This document shows positions 17,198-26,610 of a stretch of 64,000 nt of DNA, piece by piece. The translations under genes and the position numbers were made by a program. This stretch comes from Rhizomicrobium sp. (GTDB taxonomy: Bacteria; Pseudomonadota; Alphaproteobacteria; Micropepsales; Micropepsaceae). The stretch covers positions 1 through 64,000 of the forward strand of contig JBBCHM010000003.1 in NCBI GenBank assembly GCA_037200045.1, written 5' to 3'. The notes beneath the pieces were generated by a model. It made no database searches, was not told the origin of the DNA, and saw nothing but the letters and a program-made list of their open reading frames with translations. Position 1 is the first letter of the stretch. Each line of letters begins with the position of its first letter.

Positions 17198-18268
17198 ATG
17201 CCGACTCTGTTCGATCCCATCAAGGTGGGCGCTCTTACCTTGCCCAATCGCATCTGGATGGCGCCGCTCACGCGCACCCGGGCCCTGGAGGGCAGCCGCG
17301 TCCCCGCGCCGCTCGCCATCGAGTATTACGCCCAGCGCGCCGGCGCCGGCCTGATCCTGACCGAGGCGACCTCGGTCGATGCCATGGGCGTCGGCTATCC
17401 CAACACGCCCGGCATCTGGTCCGACGAACAGACCGAGGGCTGGAAGCCGATCGTGCAGGCCGTGCACAAGAAGGGCGGCCACATCTTCCTGCAGCTCTGG
17501 CATGTCGGCCGCATCTCCGATCCCATCTATCTCGGCGGCAAGCAGCCCGTCTCGGCCAGCGCCATCGCCGCGAAAGGCCATGTCAGCCTCGTGCGCCCGG
17601 AAAAGGACTACGAAGTGCCGCGCGCGCTGGAGACGAGCGAAATTCCCGGCATCATCGCCGCCTACAAGAAGGGCGCGCGGAACGCCAAGGCCGCCGGCTT
17701 CGACGGCGTCGAGATCCACGGCGCCAACGGCTATCTGCTCGACCAGTTCCTGCAGGACAGCACCAACCACCGCACCGACGCCTATGGCGGCAGCCGCGAG
17801 AAGCGCGCGCGCCTGATGCTCGAAGTCACCGACGCCGTTTGCGAGGTATGGGGGCCGGATCGCGTCGGCATGCATCTGGCGCCGCGCGGCGACGCGCACA
17901 CCATGGGCGACAGCGACCTCAAGACCACCTTCACCCATGTCGCCAGGGAGCTCGGCAAGCGCAAGCTCGCCTTCATCTGCGCCCGCGAGCGACAGGCAGA
18001 GGACAGCATCGGGCCTGCGCTGCGCGAAGCGTTCGGCGGCGTCTATGTCGCGAATGAGGGCTTCACCAAGGAGAGCGCGCAGGCCGCGCTCGCATCCGGC
18101 GTGGCGGACGCCGTGGCCTGGGGCAAGGACTACATCTCCAACCCCGACCTGGAGAAGCGCTTCAAGGCGAACGCCCCGCTCAACCCGTGGGACGCGGCGA
18201 CGTTCTACGCTCCCGGCCCGCACGGCTACACGGACTATCCGGCGTTGGAGCCGGCGACGGCGGCTTAG
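17198..18268 (+). CDS. NADH:flavin oxidoreductase, old yellow enzyme family
   Basis: A 356-residue FMN-dependent TIM barrel. The substrate-binding pair is in H-G-A-N-G-Y-L-L-D-Q-F, followed by the conserved N-H-R-T-D-A-Y-G-G-S. The N-terminus (L-F-D-P-I-K-V-G-x-L-x-L-P-N-R) is that of N-ethylmaleimide reductase and xenobiotic reductases. Members reduce activated C=C bonds and nitro compounds with NAD(P)H. The H-x-x-N rather than H-x-x-H pair marks the classical ene-reductase branch. A hairpin terminator follows. The physiological substrate cannot be told. Confidence 0.92.
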   Translation: MPTLFDPIKVGALTLPNRIWMAPLTRTRALEGSRVPAPLAIEYYAQRAGAGLILTEATSVDAMGVGYPNTPGIWSDEQTEGWKPIVQAVHKKGGHIFLQLWHVGRISDPIYLGGKQPVSASAIAAKGHVSLVRPEKDYEVPRALETSEIPGIIAAYKKGARNAKAAGFDGVEIHGANGYLLDQFLQDSTNHRTDAYGGSREKRARLMLEVTDAVCEVWGPDRVGMHLAPRGDAHTMGDSDLKTTFTHVARELGKRKLAFICARERQAEDSIGPALREAFGGVYVANEGFTKESAQAALASGVADAVAWGKDYISNPDLEKRFKANAPLNPWDAATFYAPGPHGYTDYPALEPATAA

Positions 18269-18281
18269 AGCGCAAAAAAGA

Positions 18282-18317
18282 CCCAGGCGGACAACGGGGG
18301 GAGATTGCCCGCCTGGG
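18282..18317. terminator. hairpin terminator after the old yellow enzyme gene
   Basis: Arms CCCAGGCGG and CCGCCTGGG with an 18-base loop. On the plus strand the stem is followed by only CTTT; on the minus strand it is followed by CTTTTTT, so it would work best on the minus strand although no minus-strand gene reads into it nearby. The following bases, 18318-18579, hold no gene that I can support. Confidence 0.55.
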
Positions 18318-18579
18318 CTTTGAGGGAGCCGGCGCTGGTCGGAGGGGGAGGACCGCACCGGTACTTTGTTGGAATGAATCTAAGTCGCCGCGGCTGGCAT
18401 TCAAGTAGTTCGGAATTATTCCAAGCTGCGTCTTGAATTTCAGGAAATCTTACCTATGCATAGGGCCTGCGCTTTCGCCGCGCTTGCACCTTTCCCGGCA
18501 TGAATTAAGGGGAGGGGGGACGCCTTCGGGAGTCCGTCAAACAATTATCTTGCCGAAGCCGGCGCCAAGCGAGCAGCAA

Positions 18580-20295
18580 ATGACAAAGTTCGACAAGTCC
18601 AAGCTTCCTTCCCGCCATGTCACCGAGGGGCCGGAGCGGGCGCCCCACCGCTCCTACTACTACGCCATGGGCCTGACCGAGGCGGAGATCCACCAGCCCT
18701 TCGTCGGCGTCGCCACCTGCTGGAACGAGGCCGCGCCCTGCAACATCGCGCTGATGCGCCAGGCGCAATCGGCCAAGAAGGGCGTGAAGGAGAACGGCGG
18801 CACGCCGCGCGAGTTCTGCACCATCACCGTCACCGACGGCATCGCGATGGGCCATGAAGGGATGAAGTCCTCGCTCGTCAGCCGCGAGGTCATCGCGGAT
18901 TCGGTGGAGCTCACCATGCGTGGCCATTGCTATGACGCGCTGGTCGGCATCGCCGGCTGCGACAAATCCCTTCCCGGCATGATGATGTCGATGCTGCGGC
19001 TGAACGTGCCGTCGGTGTTCCTCTATGGCGGCTCGATCAAGCCGGGCCATTTCCGCGGCAAGGACGTCACCGTGGTCGATCTGTTCGAAGGCGTCGGCAT
19101 GCATTCGGCCGGCAAGATGAGCGACGCCGACCTGCACGAGCTGGAATGCGTCGCCTGTCCCGGCGCCGGCGCCTGCGGCGGCCAGTTCACGGCGAACACC
19201 ATGGCCTGCGTCGCCGAAGCGATCGGCCTGGCGCTGCCTTATTCCTCCGGCCCGCCGGCCGAAGTGCTCAGCCGCGACGATTTCGCGCTCCAGGCCGGCG
19301 AGGCGGTGATGGAATTGCTCGCCAAGAACATCCGCCCGCGCGACATCGCCACCCGCAAGGCGTTCGAGAACGCGGCCCGCGTCGTCGCCGCGACCGGCGG
19401 CTCGACCAACGCGGCGCTGCACCTGCCGGCGATGGCGAACGAGGCCGGCATCAAGTTCGACCTGTTCGACGTGGCCGAGGTGTTCCGCTCCACGCCCTAT
19501 CTCGCGTCCCTCAAGCCCGGCGGCCAGTACGTCGCCAAGGACATGTGGGAGGCCGGCGGCGTGCCGATGCTGATGCGCGCGCTGCTCGACGGCGGCTTCC
19601 TGCACGGCGACTGCATGACCGTGACGGGCAAGACGGTGGCGGAGAATCTCAAGGACGTGACCTTCAATCCGCACCAGAAGGTGATGCGCGACACGACGAA
19701 TCCGCTGGCGCCGACCGGCGGCGTCGTCGGCCTCAAGGGCAACCTCGCGCCGCAGGGCGGCATCGTGAAGGTCGCCGGCCTCAAGCACGTCCATCATCGC
19801 GGCCCGGCCCGCGTGTTCGAATGCGAAGAGGATTGCTTCGCCGCCGTCGAGCGCCGCGACTACAGGGAAGGCGACGTCCTCGTCATCCGCTACGAAGGCC
19901 CCAAGGGCGGCCCCGGCATGCGCGAAATGCTCTCGACCACCGCCGCGATCTACGGCCAGGGCGTGGAGAACATCGCGCTGATCACCGACGGCCGCTTCTC
20001 CGGCGCGACGCGCGGGCTGTGCGTCGGCCATATCGGGCCGGAAGCGGCCGATGGCGGTCCGATCGGCCTCCTCAAGGACGGCGACATCATCGTCATCGAC
20101 GCCGACAAGGGCGAGATTTCGGTCGAACTCAGCGATGCCGAACTCGCCGAGCGCAGGAAGGCCTGGAAGCCGAAGGCGCCGGCCTTCAAGACCGGCGCGC
20201 TGGCGCGCTATGCCAAGAATGTCGGTCCCGCGCGCTACGGCGCTTTGACGACGCCCGGCGCGGACGAAGAAGTCCGCTGCTACGCGGATATCTAG
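18580..20295 (+). CDS. ilvD: dihydroxy-acid dehydratase
   Basis: A 571-residue IlvD/Edd-family iron-sulfur dehydratase, forming the 2-keto acids of valine and isoleucine synthesis. The three cysteine sites are seen in [10 protein letters not shown] (C47, C54), G-C-D-K-S-L-P-G (C127) and C-P-G-A-G-A-C-G-G (C193, C199). I chose the ATG that begins [11 protein letters not shown]; 49 in-frame codons upstream have no family similarity. The related sugar-acid dehydratases cannot be fully excluded, but length and the [16 protein letters not shown] segment fit IlvD. Confidence 0.92.
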   Translation: MTKFDKSKLPSRHVTEGPERAPHRSYYYAMGLTEAEIHQPFVGVATCWNEAAPCNIALMRQAQSAKKGVKENGGTPREFCTITVTDGIAMGHEGMKSSLVSREVIADSVELTMRGHCYDALVGIAGCDKSLPGMMMSMLRLNVPSVFLYGGSIKPGHFRGKDVTVVDLFEGVGMHSAGKMSDADLHELECVACPGAGACGGQFTANTMACVAEAIGLALPYSSGPPAEVLSRDDFALQAGEAVMELLAKNIRPRDIATRKAFENAARVVAATGGSTNAALHLPAMANEAGIKFDLFDVAEVFRSTPYLASLKPGGQYVAKDMWEAGGVPMLMRALLDGGFLHGDCMTVTGKTVAENLKDVTFNPHQKVMRDTTNPLAPTGGVVGLKGNLAPQGGIVKVAGLKHVHHRGPARVFECEEDCFAAVERRDYREGDVLVIRYEGPKGGPGMREMLSTTAAIYGQGVENIALITDGRFSGATRGLCVGHIGPEAADGGPIGLLKDGDIIVIDADKGEISVELSDAELAERRKAWKPKAPAFKTGALARYAKNVGPARYGALTTPGADEEVRCYADI

Positions 20296-20317
20296 GCATG
20301 CGCATCGCAAGAGGACT

Positions 20318-20779
20318 CTACGTCTCGGGATAGGGCGTGCCGTCCTTGTGCACGAACCGGCCGTCGGCGTTGGTGCTCATCATGTCGATGTCGGAGCAGA
20401 TCGTGACGTCGGCTGGCGCGCGCGAGCCGACTTCGAGATAAACCGCCGTCGCGTCCGATTTGTTGATCAGGTGATGGCCGTTGCCGGTGCCTTTGGGAAA
20501 GGCCGCGCAGTCGCCGGCGCGCAGCACCGTCTCGCCGCCGTCCTCGACCAGCGTGAGTTCGCCGTCGAGCACATAGACGAATTCGTCTTCATGGCTGTGC
20601 CAGTGGCGCTGGCTCGACCAGTTGCCCGGCGGCAGGCGCATGAGATTGACCCCGAAATCGGTGAGCCCGCCGGCATTGCCCAGCCGCTGGCGGACGCGCT
20701 CGGCGCAGGGTGCGTTGAATTGCGGCGGATAGGAGGTGCCCTTGCGTTCCGGCACGGCGGCGATGTCGATCTTGGGCAT
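20318..20779 (-). CDS. cupin-domain protein
   Basis: A 153-residue single-domain cupin. The metal-binding histidines are in R-H-W-H-S-H-E-D-E-F (H59, H61, H63, E66), and cupin motif 2 is F-P-K-G-T-G-N-G-H-H. GGGGAAG precedes the ATG at a normal distance. It converges on ilvD, with 22 bases between stops, and diverges from the CapA-like gene. Similar proteins are annotated only as small cupins that bind sugars or small acids; no specific function can be assigned. Confidence 0.82.
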   Translation of the reverse strand: MPKIDIAAVPERKGTSYPPQFNAPCAERVRQRLGNAGGLTDFGVNLMRLPPGNWSSQRHWHSHEDEFVYVLDGELTLVEDGGETVLRAGDCAAFPKGTGNGHHLINKSDATAVYLEVGSRAPADVTICSDIDMMSTNADGRFVHKDGTPYPET

Positions 20780-20950
20780 GGCGGTCTTCCCCGGGGGGCG
20801 AGGTCGATTATGCCGCGGAACGCCTGCCGCTCAAGGCGGGCCGCGAGCGCCGCGGCCTGGTTGACGGCGGCCACGTTAACCCTGCCGGGTTGCGCCGTCT
20901 CGACTTGGCACAGGTCCTTGCGCCAAAGTCGAATGGGCAGGATCCGTTCG

Positions 20951-22753
20951 ATGATGCGTGGGTACGGCTGGGATCACAGGGACGAGTTCGGCTGGTTCAT
21001 GACCGCCGCGCTGGTGCCGCTGTCGCTTGCCCTGCTGGCGCTGATCGTCGTCCATTTGCTGGTCTACCGTTACGACGCCAAGCTGGCCGCCGGCGATTTC
21101 GATCCGCCGTCGCAAGCCGTGGAAGGCGAGGGCGCCACGATCCTCGGCGCCGCGATCGGCGATGTGCCGGACGATGCCAGTCTTGCCGCCCTCAAGAACG
21201 AACTCGACGACCGGTTTTACGGCCTTCCCTGGAAGCGCGCTTTGGTCTTGCGCAATCGCGGCAGCGCGCCGCTGACCATCCAGAGCCTGTTCTTCCCGTT
21301 CAACCGGCCGGCGGACGCGATGGGCTTCTGCCGCATCCTGGCCGACTACGCGCCGCATTGCGCCGCGGTCATCGCCTCGACCAACGACCTGGCGTCGCTC
21401 GACCGCCGTCCCGCGACGCTCACCGCCCTCGCGCGCCTCGGCATCGCGCCTTACACCGGCGGCGGCGCGACGAAGGTCGTGTACATCCCGTCGCCGCCGA
21501 AGACCGTGGTCGTGCACGATCCGGCGCTGCCGCCGAAGATCGTCTATGTGCCCGCGCCGGCAAAGACCGTGATCGTCCCCGCACCGCCGCCGAAGATCGT
21601 CTATCTGCCGGCGCCCGATAAGCCTTCGCCGCAAATTGCCGCCAATGCGCAGCCGCCGCTGAAGCTTCAGCCCGGCGTCGGCGCCGCCGATGTGCGCTAT
21701 CCGGAAAACCAGATCTGGCTTTCCTCGGTCTACAAGCCGGGCGATACGCGGCTGACCGACATCGTCGGCGCCGGCGACGTGATGATGGGGAGCATCTCGA
21801 CCGGCCTCAATCCGGCGCTCAAGCCCGGCGTGGACGTTGCAACGCTGGTCGGGGCCGACCTCGCCGGCATTTTCCGCCATGCCGATGTCGCCTTCGTCAA
21901 TCTCGAAGGCCCGCTCTACGAAGGCGGCCAGGGCACCGGCAAGGATTGCGCCCAGTGCTTCGCGTTCCACGGGCCGACCTTCTATGCCGGCGTGCTGCGC
22001 AGCCTCGGCGTCGATGTCGTGAGCCTGGCCAACAACCATTCGGGCGATTATGGCGAAGCGGGCCGCGACTCGACGATGGCGGCGCTGCGCTCCAACGGCA
22101 TCGCCTATGGCGGGCTCGACCGCGACGGCGCCCGCGACGGCGAGATGGTGCTGCCGAGCGGCAAGCGCGTCGCGCTGATCGCCTTCGCGCCCAACAACGG
22201 CACGCTGAACATCAACGACCTGACGCGGGCCGCCGCGCTGGTGCGCGACCTGAAGAAGACGCACGACCTCGTCATGGTCTCCTTCCATGGCGGCGGCGAG
22301 GGCTGGACCTATGTCCATGTCAAGCCGGGGCCGGAAACTTTCGTCGGCGAGAACCGCGGCAACGTCACCGCCTTCGCCCACACCGTGATCGACGCCGGCG
22401 CCGACATCGTGATCGGGCAGGGCCCGCATGTGCCGCGCGCCGTCGAGGTCTATCGCGGCCATCTCATCGCCTACAGCCTGGGAAATTTCTGGACCTATTC
22501 CGGCGTGCAGACCTACGCCGTATCCGGCCTCGGCCCGGTGCTCGAGGCCTGGGTCGCGCCCGACGGCGCCATCGCCGGCTTCACGATCCATTCGACGCGG
22601 CAGGCCGGGCTCGGCGTGCCGCATCTCGATCCGCTCGACGAGGCGTCGCGCTATATGCTGTACCTGACGCGCAGCGATTTCCCCGCCACGGCCGCGCTGC
22701 TGCAAGGCCACCGCAACATCGCCTCCACCGGTCCGACCGGCGGCGGTTCGTGA
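20951..22753 (+). CDS. CapA/YwtB-like metallophosphoesterase-fold protein, membrane-anchored
   Basis: A 600-residue protein. A transmembrane helix at about residues 17-40 (after R-D-E-F-G-W-F) anchors it. A soluble domain of about 120 residues follows, then a striking proline-rich stretch at about 175-225 made of repeated K-x-V-Y/V-x-P-x-P units. From about residue 270 comes the CapA domain: [27 protein letters not shown] and G-Q-G-P-H-V-P-R. CapA homologues are tied to poly-gamma-glutamate capsule, but many are unrelated to it and no capB or capC lies nearby. AGGA is eight bases before the ATG chosen. It is followed after seven bases by the oxidoreductase genes. Confidence 0.82.
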   Translation: MMRGYGWDHRDEFGWFMTAALVPLSLALLALIVVHLLVYRYDAKLAAGDFDPPSQAVEGEGATILGAAIGDVPDDASLAALKNELDDRFYGLPWKRALVLRNRGSAPLTIQSLFFPFNRPADAMGFCRILADYAPHCAAVIASTNDLASLDRRPATLTALARLGIAPYTGGGATKVVYIPSPPKTVVVHDPALPPKIVYVPAPAKTVIVPAPPPKIVYLPAPDKPSPQIAANAQPPLKLQPGVGAADVRYPENQIWLSSVYKPGDTRLTDIVGAGDVMMGSISTGLNPALKPGVDVATLVGADLAGIFRHADVAFVNLEGPLYEGGQGTGKDCAQCFAFHGPTFYAGVLRSLGVDVVSLANNHSGDYGEAGRDSTMAALRSNGIAYGGLDRDGARDGEMVLPSGKRVALIAFAPNNGTLNINDLTRAAALVRDLKKTHDLVMVSFHGGGEGWTYVHVKPGPETFVGENRGNVTAFAHTVIDAGADIVIGQGPHVPRAVEVYRGHLIAYSLGNFWTYSGVQTYAVSGLGPVLEAWVAPDGAIAGFTIHSTRQAGLGVPHLDPLDEASRYMLYLTRSDFPATAALLQGHRNIASTGPTGGGS

Positions 22754-22760
22754 GGCGCGT

Positions 22761-23216
22761 GTGACGATCAAGCTCAAGGTCAACGGGATTGAGCACGAAC
22801 TCGACATCGAGCCCGATGCGCCGCTGCTCTGGGTGATCCGCGACGAGCTCGGCCTCACCGGTACGAAATTCGGCTGTGGCATCGCGCAGTGCGGCGCCTG
22901 CACCGTGCATGTCGACGGCAACGCGCAGCGCAGCTGCGTCACGCCGGTGGGTTCGGTGGCGAATGCGGAGATCACCACCATCGAGGGCCTGAGCGCGGGC
23001 GGCCTCACGCCGGTGCAGCAGGCCTGGATCGATCATCAGGTGCCGCAATGCGGCTATTGCCAGTCGGGCATGATCATGGCGGTCAGCGCGCTGCTCAAGA
23101 CCAATCCGCGGCCCAGCGACGACGATCTCGCCGCCGCGATCACCAATATCTGCCGCTGCGGGACCTACCCGCGCATCCGGGGCGCGGTGCGCGCGCTCGC
23201 GACGCGGAAGGCCTGA
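22761..23216 (+). CDS. iorA: [2Fe-2S] subunit of an isoquinoline 1-oxidoreductase-type molybdenum hydroxylase
   Basis: A 151-residue small subunit with two [2Fe-2S] clusters: the plant-ferredoxin-type cluster ([10 protein letters not shown] ... R-S-C) and the helical cluster (C-G-Y-C-Q-S-G ... C-R-C-G-T-Y). It carries electrons from the molybdenum subunit encoded next. The start is GTG, seven bases after the CapA stop, with GAGG upstream. The pair is a typical IorAB or aldehyde-oxidase arrangement; the true substrate may be an N-heterocycle or an aldehyde. Confidence 0.9.
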   Translation: MTIKLKVNGIEHELDIEPDAPLLWVIRDELGLTGTKFGCGIAQCGACTVHVDGNAQRSCVTPVGSVANAEITTIEGLSAGGLTPVQQAWIDHQVPQCGYCQSGMIMAVSALLKTNPRPSDDDLAAAITNICRCGTYPRIRGAVRALATRKA

Positions 23217-23220
23217 CGCG

Positions 23221-25443
23221 ATGGCCAGCACGCGCCGCATGGTCCTGCTCGGCGGCCTCGGCGCGACCGGCGCTCTCGTCGTCGGCTATGCCTTATGGCC
23301 GAGCCACCGGCTCGATCGGGCCGACGCGCTCGCCGCCAAGCCGAACGAGCGCTTCATCGCCAACTGGATCAAGATCGCCGCCGACGACACGGTCACCGTC
23401 GTCATACCCCATTGCGACATGGGCACCGGCATCTACACCGCGCTGTCGCAGATGGCGGCGGAAGAGCTCGACGCCGACTGGAGCAAGGTCAGGATAGAGG
23501 CCGCGCCGCCCGATCCCCTGTTCGCCAACGGCGCGCTGGCGGAAGGTTTCATCCTCGAAGGCCAGGGCCTCACGCCCGATTCCGTTCCGGCCTTCCTGCG
23601 CGGGGTGGTCGACAACGCCTTCCGCACCGCGGCGGCTTACGTGAACGTGCAGACGACGGGTGGCTCCTCGGCGGTCCGCTTCACCGGGGTCTACGGGATG
23701 CGCGTCGCCGGCGCGGCGGCGCGCGAGATGCTGGTCAAGGCCGCCGCCGCGCGCTGGAATGTCGATCCGCTGTCCTGCGCGACGAAAGCGAACCGGGTGT
23801 TTCACGCCGCCTCCGGCCGCAGCCTCGGCTACGGTTCGCTGGTCGCCGACGCCGCGACCTATACGCCGTCGTCCCATCCGTCGCTGAAGCCGAAGAGCCG
23901 CTACACCCTGGTCGGCAGGAACATCGCGCGCATCGACATCCCCAGGAAGGTCGACGGCACGACGACCTACGGCCTCGATGTCGTACAGCCCGGCATGCTC
24001 TACGCCGCGATCAAGATATCGCCGGTATTCGGCGGCACGCTGAAATCGGTCGATAGCGCCACCGCCGAAGCGGCGCGCGGCGTCGGGAAGGTCGTGCGAT
24101 TGGACGATGCCGTCGTCGTCGTCGCCGACCGCTTCTGGCGCGCCCGCGACGCGGTCGCCGCGCTCGATCCGGTCTGGGACACCGCCGGCAGCGGCGTTGT
24201 GACATCGGCCGGAATTGCGAAGCGCCACGCCGCCGCGCTCGCCGGCAACGACCTCAAGAAGGACATCACCAAGGGCAACGGCGCCGGCGGCCTCCTGGGC
24301 AGCCGCGTCGTCGAGGCGACCTATACCGTGCCGTACCTGGCGCACGCCCCGATGGAGCCGATGAACGCGACGGCGCTGTGGAAGGACGGCGCGCTGGAAG
24401 TTTGGTCCGGCACCCAGGACGGCCTCGGCGCGCGCGCCTTCTGCGCCAGGACGGCCGGCGTTTCGCTCGACAAGGTGACCTATCACCTGATGCCGATGGG
24501 CGGCGGCTTCGGCCGGCGCCTTCCCGGCTTCTTCAATTTCCTCGAGCATGCGGTGAAGACCGCGGTGGCGATGCCGGGCACGCCGGTCAAACTGATCTAC
24601 ACCCGCGACCAGGACATGCAGCACGACTACTATCGCCCCAATGTCACGAGCCGTTTCAAGGGCGCGCTCGACGGCAAGGGCAACGTCGTCGCCTGGCTGA
24701 ACGACTACACGACCGACGAGGGCGCGAACACCGAGGCGCACATCGTCTACGGCGTCCCCGATCAGGCGATCCGCACGGTGAAGGTCGCGACGCATGTACC
24801 GGTCGGCCCGTGGCGCAGCGTCGAGGCGTCGTGGCACGGCTTCTTTATCGAGAGCTTCGCCGACGAATTGGCGCACGCCGCCGGCAAGGACCCGCTCGAA
24901 TTCCGCCATGCGCTGCTCGCGAATGCGCCACGGCATCTGAAGGTTCTCGACACCGTGGCCGAGAAGGCCGGCTGGGGCACGCCGATGGCGCCGGGGCGCG
25001 CGCGGGGCATCGCGATCTTCGAGTGCTTCCAGACTATCGTCGCCCATGTCGTGGAGATTACGGTCGGGCCCGGCGGCGCGCTCAAGGTCGATCGCATCGT
25101 CTCCGCCGTCGATGCCGGCATGGCGGTGAACCCGGACGGGCTGACCGCGCAGATCGAAGGCGGTATCGTCTTCGGCCTCACCGCCGCGCTGAACGGCGAG
25201 ATCACCATCGACCAGGGCGCCGTCGTCCAGGCGAACTTCCCGGACTATGAGATGGTGCGGCTGGCCGATTGCCCGAAGATCGAGGTCCACCTGATCGAAA
25301 GCGACGCGCCCCTGGGCGGCGGCGGAGAGCCGGGCGTGCCGCCGGTCGCGCCCGCCCTGGCCAACGCCATTTTCGCGGCGACCGGCATCCGCATCCGCGA
25401 CCTGCCGGTTCGCAACCACAACCTGGCCCTGGCCGCGCGTTAG
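23221..25443 (+). CDS. iorB: molybdopterin-binding subunit of an isoquinoline 1-oxidoreductase-type hydroxylase
   Basis: A 740-residue catalytic subunit of the xanthine-oxidase superfamily with bound molybdopterin cytosine dinucleotide. The N-terminus (T-R-R-M-V-L-L-G-G-L) is twin-arginine-like, pointing to export of the folded complex. Two aldehyde-oxidase domains follow; molybdenum-site segments include G-G-F-G-R-R and, near the C-terminus, G-G-G-G-E-P-G-V-P-P with the catalytic-type glutamate. It starts four bases after iorA ends. No cofactor-loading chaperone of the XdhC type is seen in the window. Confidence 0.9.
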   Translation: MASTRRMVLLGGLGATGALVVGYALWPSHRLDRADALAAKPNERFIANWIKIAADDTVTVVIPHCDMGTGIYTALSQMAAEELDADWSKVRIEAAPPDPLFANGALAEGFILEGQGLTPDSVPAFLRGVVDNAFRTAAAYVNVQTTGGSSAVRFTGVYGMRVAGAAAREMLVKAAAARWNVDPLSCATKANRVFHAASGRSLGYGSLVADAATYTPSSHPSLKPKSRYTLVGRNIARIDIPRKVDGTTTYGLDVVQPGMLYAAIKISPVFGGTLKSVDSATAEAARGVGKVVRLDDAVVVVADRFWRARDAVAALDPVWDTAGSGVVTSAGIAKRHAAALAGNDLKKDITKGNGAGGLLGSRVVEATYTVPYLAHAPMEPMNATALWKDGALEVWSGTQDGLGARAFCARTAGVSLDKVTYHLMPMGGGFGRRLPGFFNFLEHAVKTAVAMPGTPVKLIYTRDQDMQHDYYRPNVTSRFKGALDGKGNVVAWLNDYTTDEGANTEAHIVYGVPDQAIRTVKVATHVPVGPWRSVEASWHGFFIESFADELAHAAGKDPLEFRHALLANAPRHLKVLDTVAEKAGWGTPMAPGRARGIAIFECFQTIVAHVVEITVGPGGALKVDRIVSAVDAGMAVNPDGLTAQIEGGIVFGLTAALNGEITIDQGAVVQANFPDYEMVRLADCPKIEVHLIESDAPLGGGGEPGVPPVAPALANAIFAATGIRIRDLPVRNHNLALAAR

Positions 25444-25534
25444 CCATGTTTGCCGCGCCCGCCTTGTTGCGGTCGGCGCCGACCTCTAGAGTTGTACCGG
25501 ATCAGGACATGGTCGGTTCAAGGGGTTGGGCGCG

Positions 25535-26410
25535 ATGCGGTTTTGGAGGTTCATCGCCGGCGCGGCATTCGCCGCGGCGATGATCGGCACGGCGTCGGCG
25601 CAACAGGCCGGCGACGACCGCATCGCGCTGTTCCAGCCCAAGAACATCTTCAATTCCGGCCTGCGCCACGCCCATGTCGTGGCGCTCACCTTCGACGACG
25701 GCCCCAACGCCAACACGCCCGCGGTGCTCGACGCGCTGAAGGCGCTGAACGTGAAGGCGACGTTCTTCATCGTCGGCGAGATGGCGCGGCGCTATCCCGA
25801 CATCCTGGCGCGCATCGCCGCCGAGGGGCACCTGCTCGCCAACCACAGCGCGACGCATCCGCTGCTGAACCGGCGCTTCGACGCCGATCCGGAACGGCTC
25901 ATCAGCCAGATTCGTGTCGTGCACGACCTGATCGCGCCGCTGATGAAGCCGACCGACAAATTCTATTTCCGCGCGCCCTATGGCGCGTGGCGCGCCGCGC
26001 ATGCCGATATCCTCAACGCCGATCCGATCCTGCGCAACTATGTGGGGCCGATCTATTGGGAGAATGGCGGCGAGATCTCGATGACCGGCGACGGCTATGT
26101 GATGAGCGCGGCGGACTGGAGCTGCTGGCACCATGGCTGGTCGGCGGAGACCTGCGCCAAGGGCTATCTGCGCGAGATCCGCCGGCACGACGGCGGCGTG
26201 GTGCTGATGCATTGCGTGCACCGCCAGTCCGGCGCGCTGGTCGAGGCCGTGGTGCCGGCGCTGATCGAGGAAGGCTACCGCTTCGCCCGCCTCGACGAGG
26301 TGCCGCAATACAAGCAGTACGAGACGCCGCCGGCCAACGCGACCGTCGCCGACGCCGCCCGCCAGCCGATGCGCTATGCTGACTTCACCCCGCCGCTGAA
26401 GGTGAAGTAG
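25535..26410 (+). CDS. secreted polysaccharide deacetylase (NodB domain)
   Basis: A 291-residue carbohydrate esterase of family 4. Residues 1-22 form a signal peptide ending in A-S-A. The NodB motifs are T-F-D-D-G-P (catalytic D54, metal D55), H-S-A-T-H (metal histidines) and R-A-P-Y-G (motif 3). It probably removes acetyl groups from N-acetylglucosamine in peptidoglycan or another envelope polymer. AAGGGG lies nine bases before the ATG; a TTG three codons upstream is less likely. Its place after capA-iorAB suggests an envelope-related cluster, but the spacing of 91 bases leaves the operon open. Confidence 0.88.
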   Translation: MRFWRFIAGAAFAAAMIGTASAQQAGDDRIALFQPKNIFNSGLRHAHVVALTFDDGPNANTPAVLDALKALNVKATFFIVGEMARRYPDILARIAAEGHLLANHSATHPLLNRRFDADPERLISQIRVVHDLIAPLMKPTDKFYFRAPYGAWRAAHADILNADPILRNYVGPIYWENGGEISMTGDGYVMSAADWSCWHHGWSAETCAKGYLREIRRHDGGVVLMHCVHRQSGALVEAVVPALIEEGYRFARLDEVPQYKQYETPPANATVADAARQPMRYADFTPPLKVK

Positions 26411-26499
26411 CGCGCCTGTCATTCCCGGCGGGCGCAGATAGGTCGTCGGGCCGAAGCCGGTGTCGCGGCTGAGCGACCACGCCCTGATCTTGCCTTCGG

Positions 26500-26610
26500 T
26501 TAAAACCGCGCCTTGAGGGCAGGGGCGCCCGACTCGAAGCTCACGAAGTCCGGCGTCACGCGCCCCGCCAGCCCCATCAGGCCGGCAAGCGCGCTTTCGG
26601 CGATGCTCAC
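26500..26610 (-). CDS. possible 36-residue ORF coupled to the dipeptidase gene
   Basis: Its GTG overlaps the dipeptidase stop (GTGA), the arrangement seen between several true gene pairs here. It encodes a short peptide beginning S-I-A-E-S-A-L-A-G-L-M and ending in K-A-R-F, with no family I recognise. It may be a remnant of a longer gene or chance. The rest of 26411-26606 shows nothing else. Confidence 0.3.
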   Translation of the reverse strand: MSIAESALAGLMGLAGRVTPDFVSFESGAPALKARF

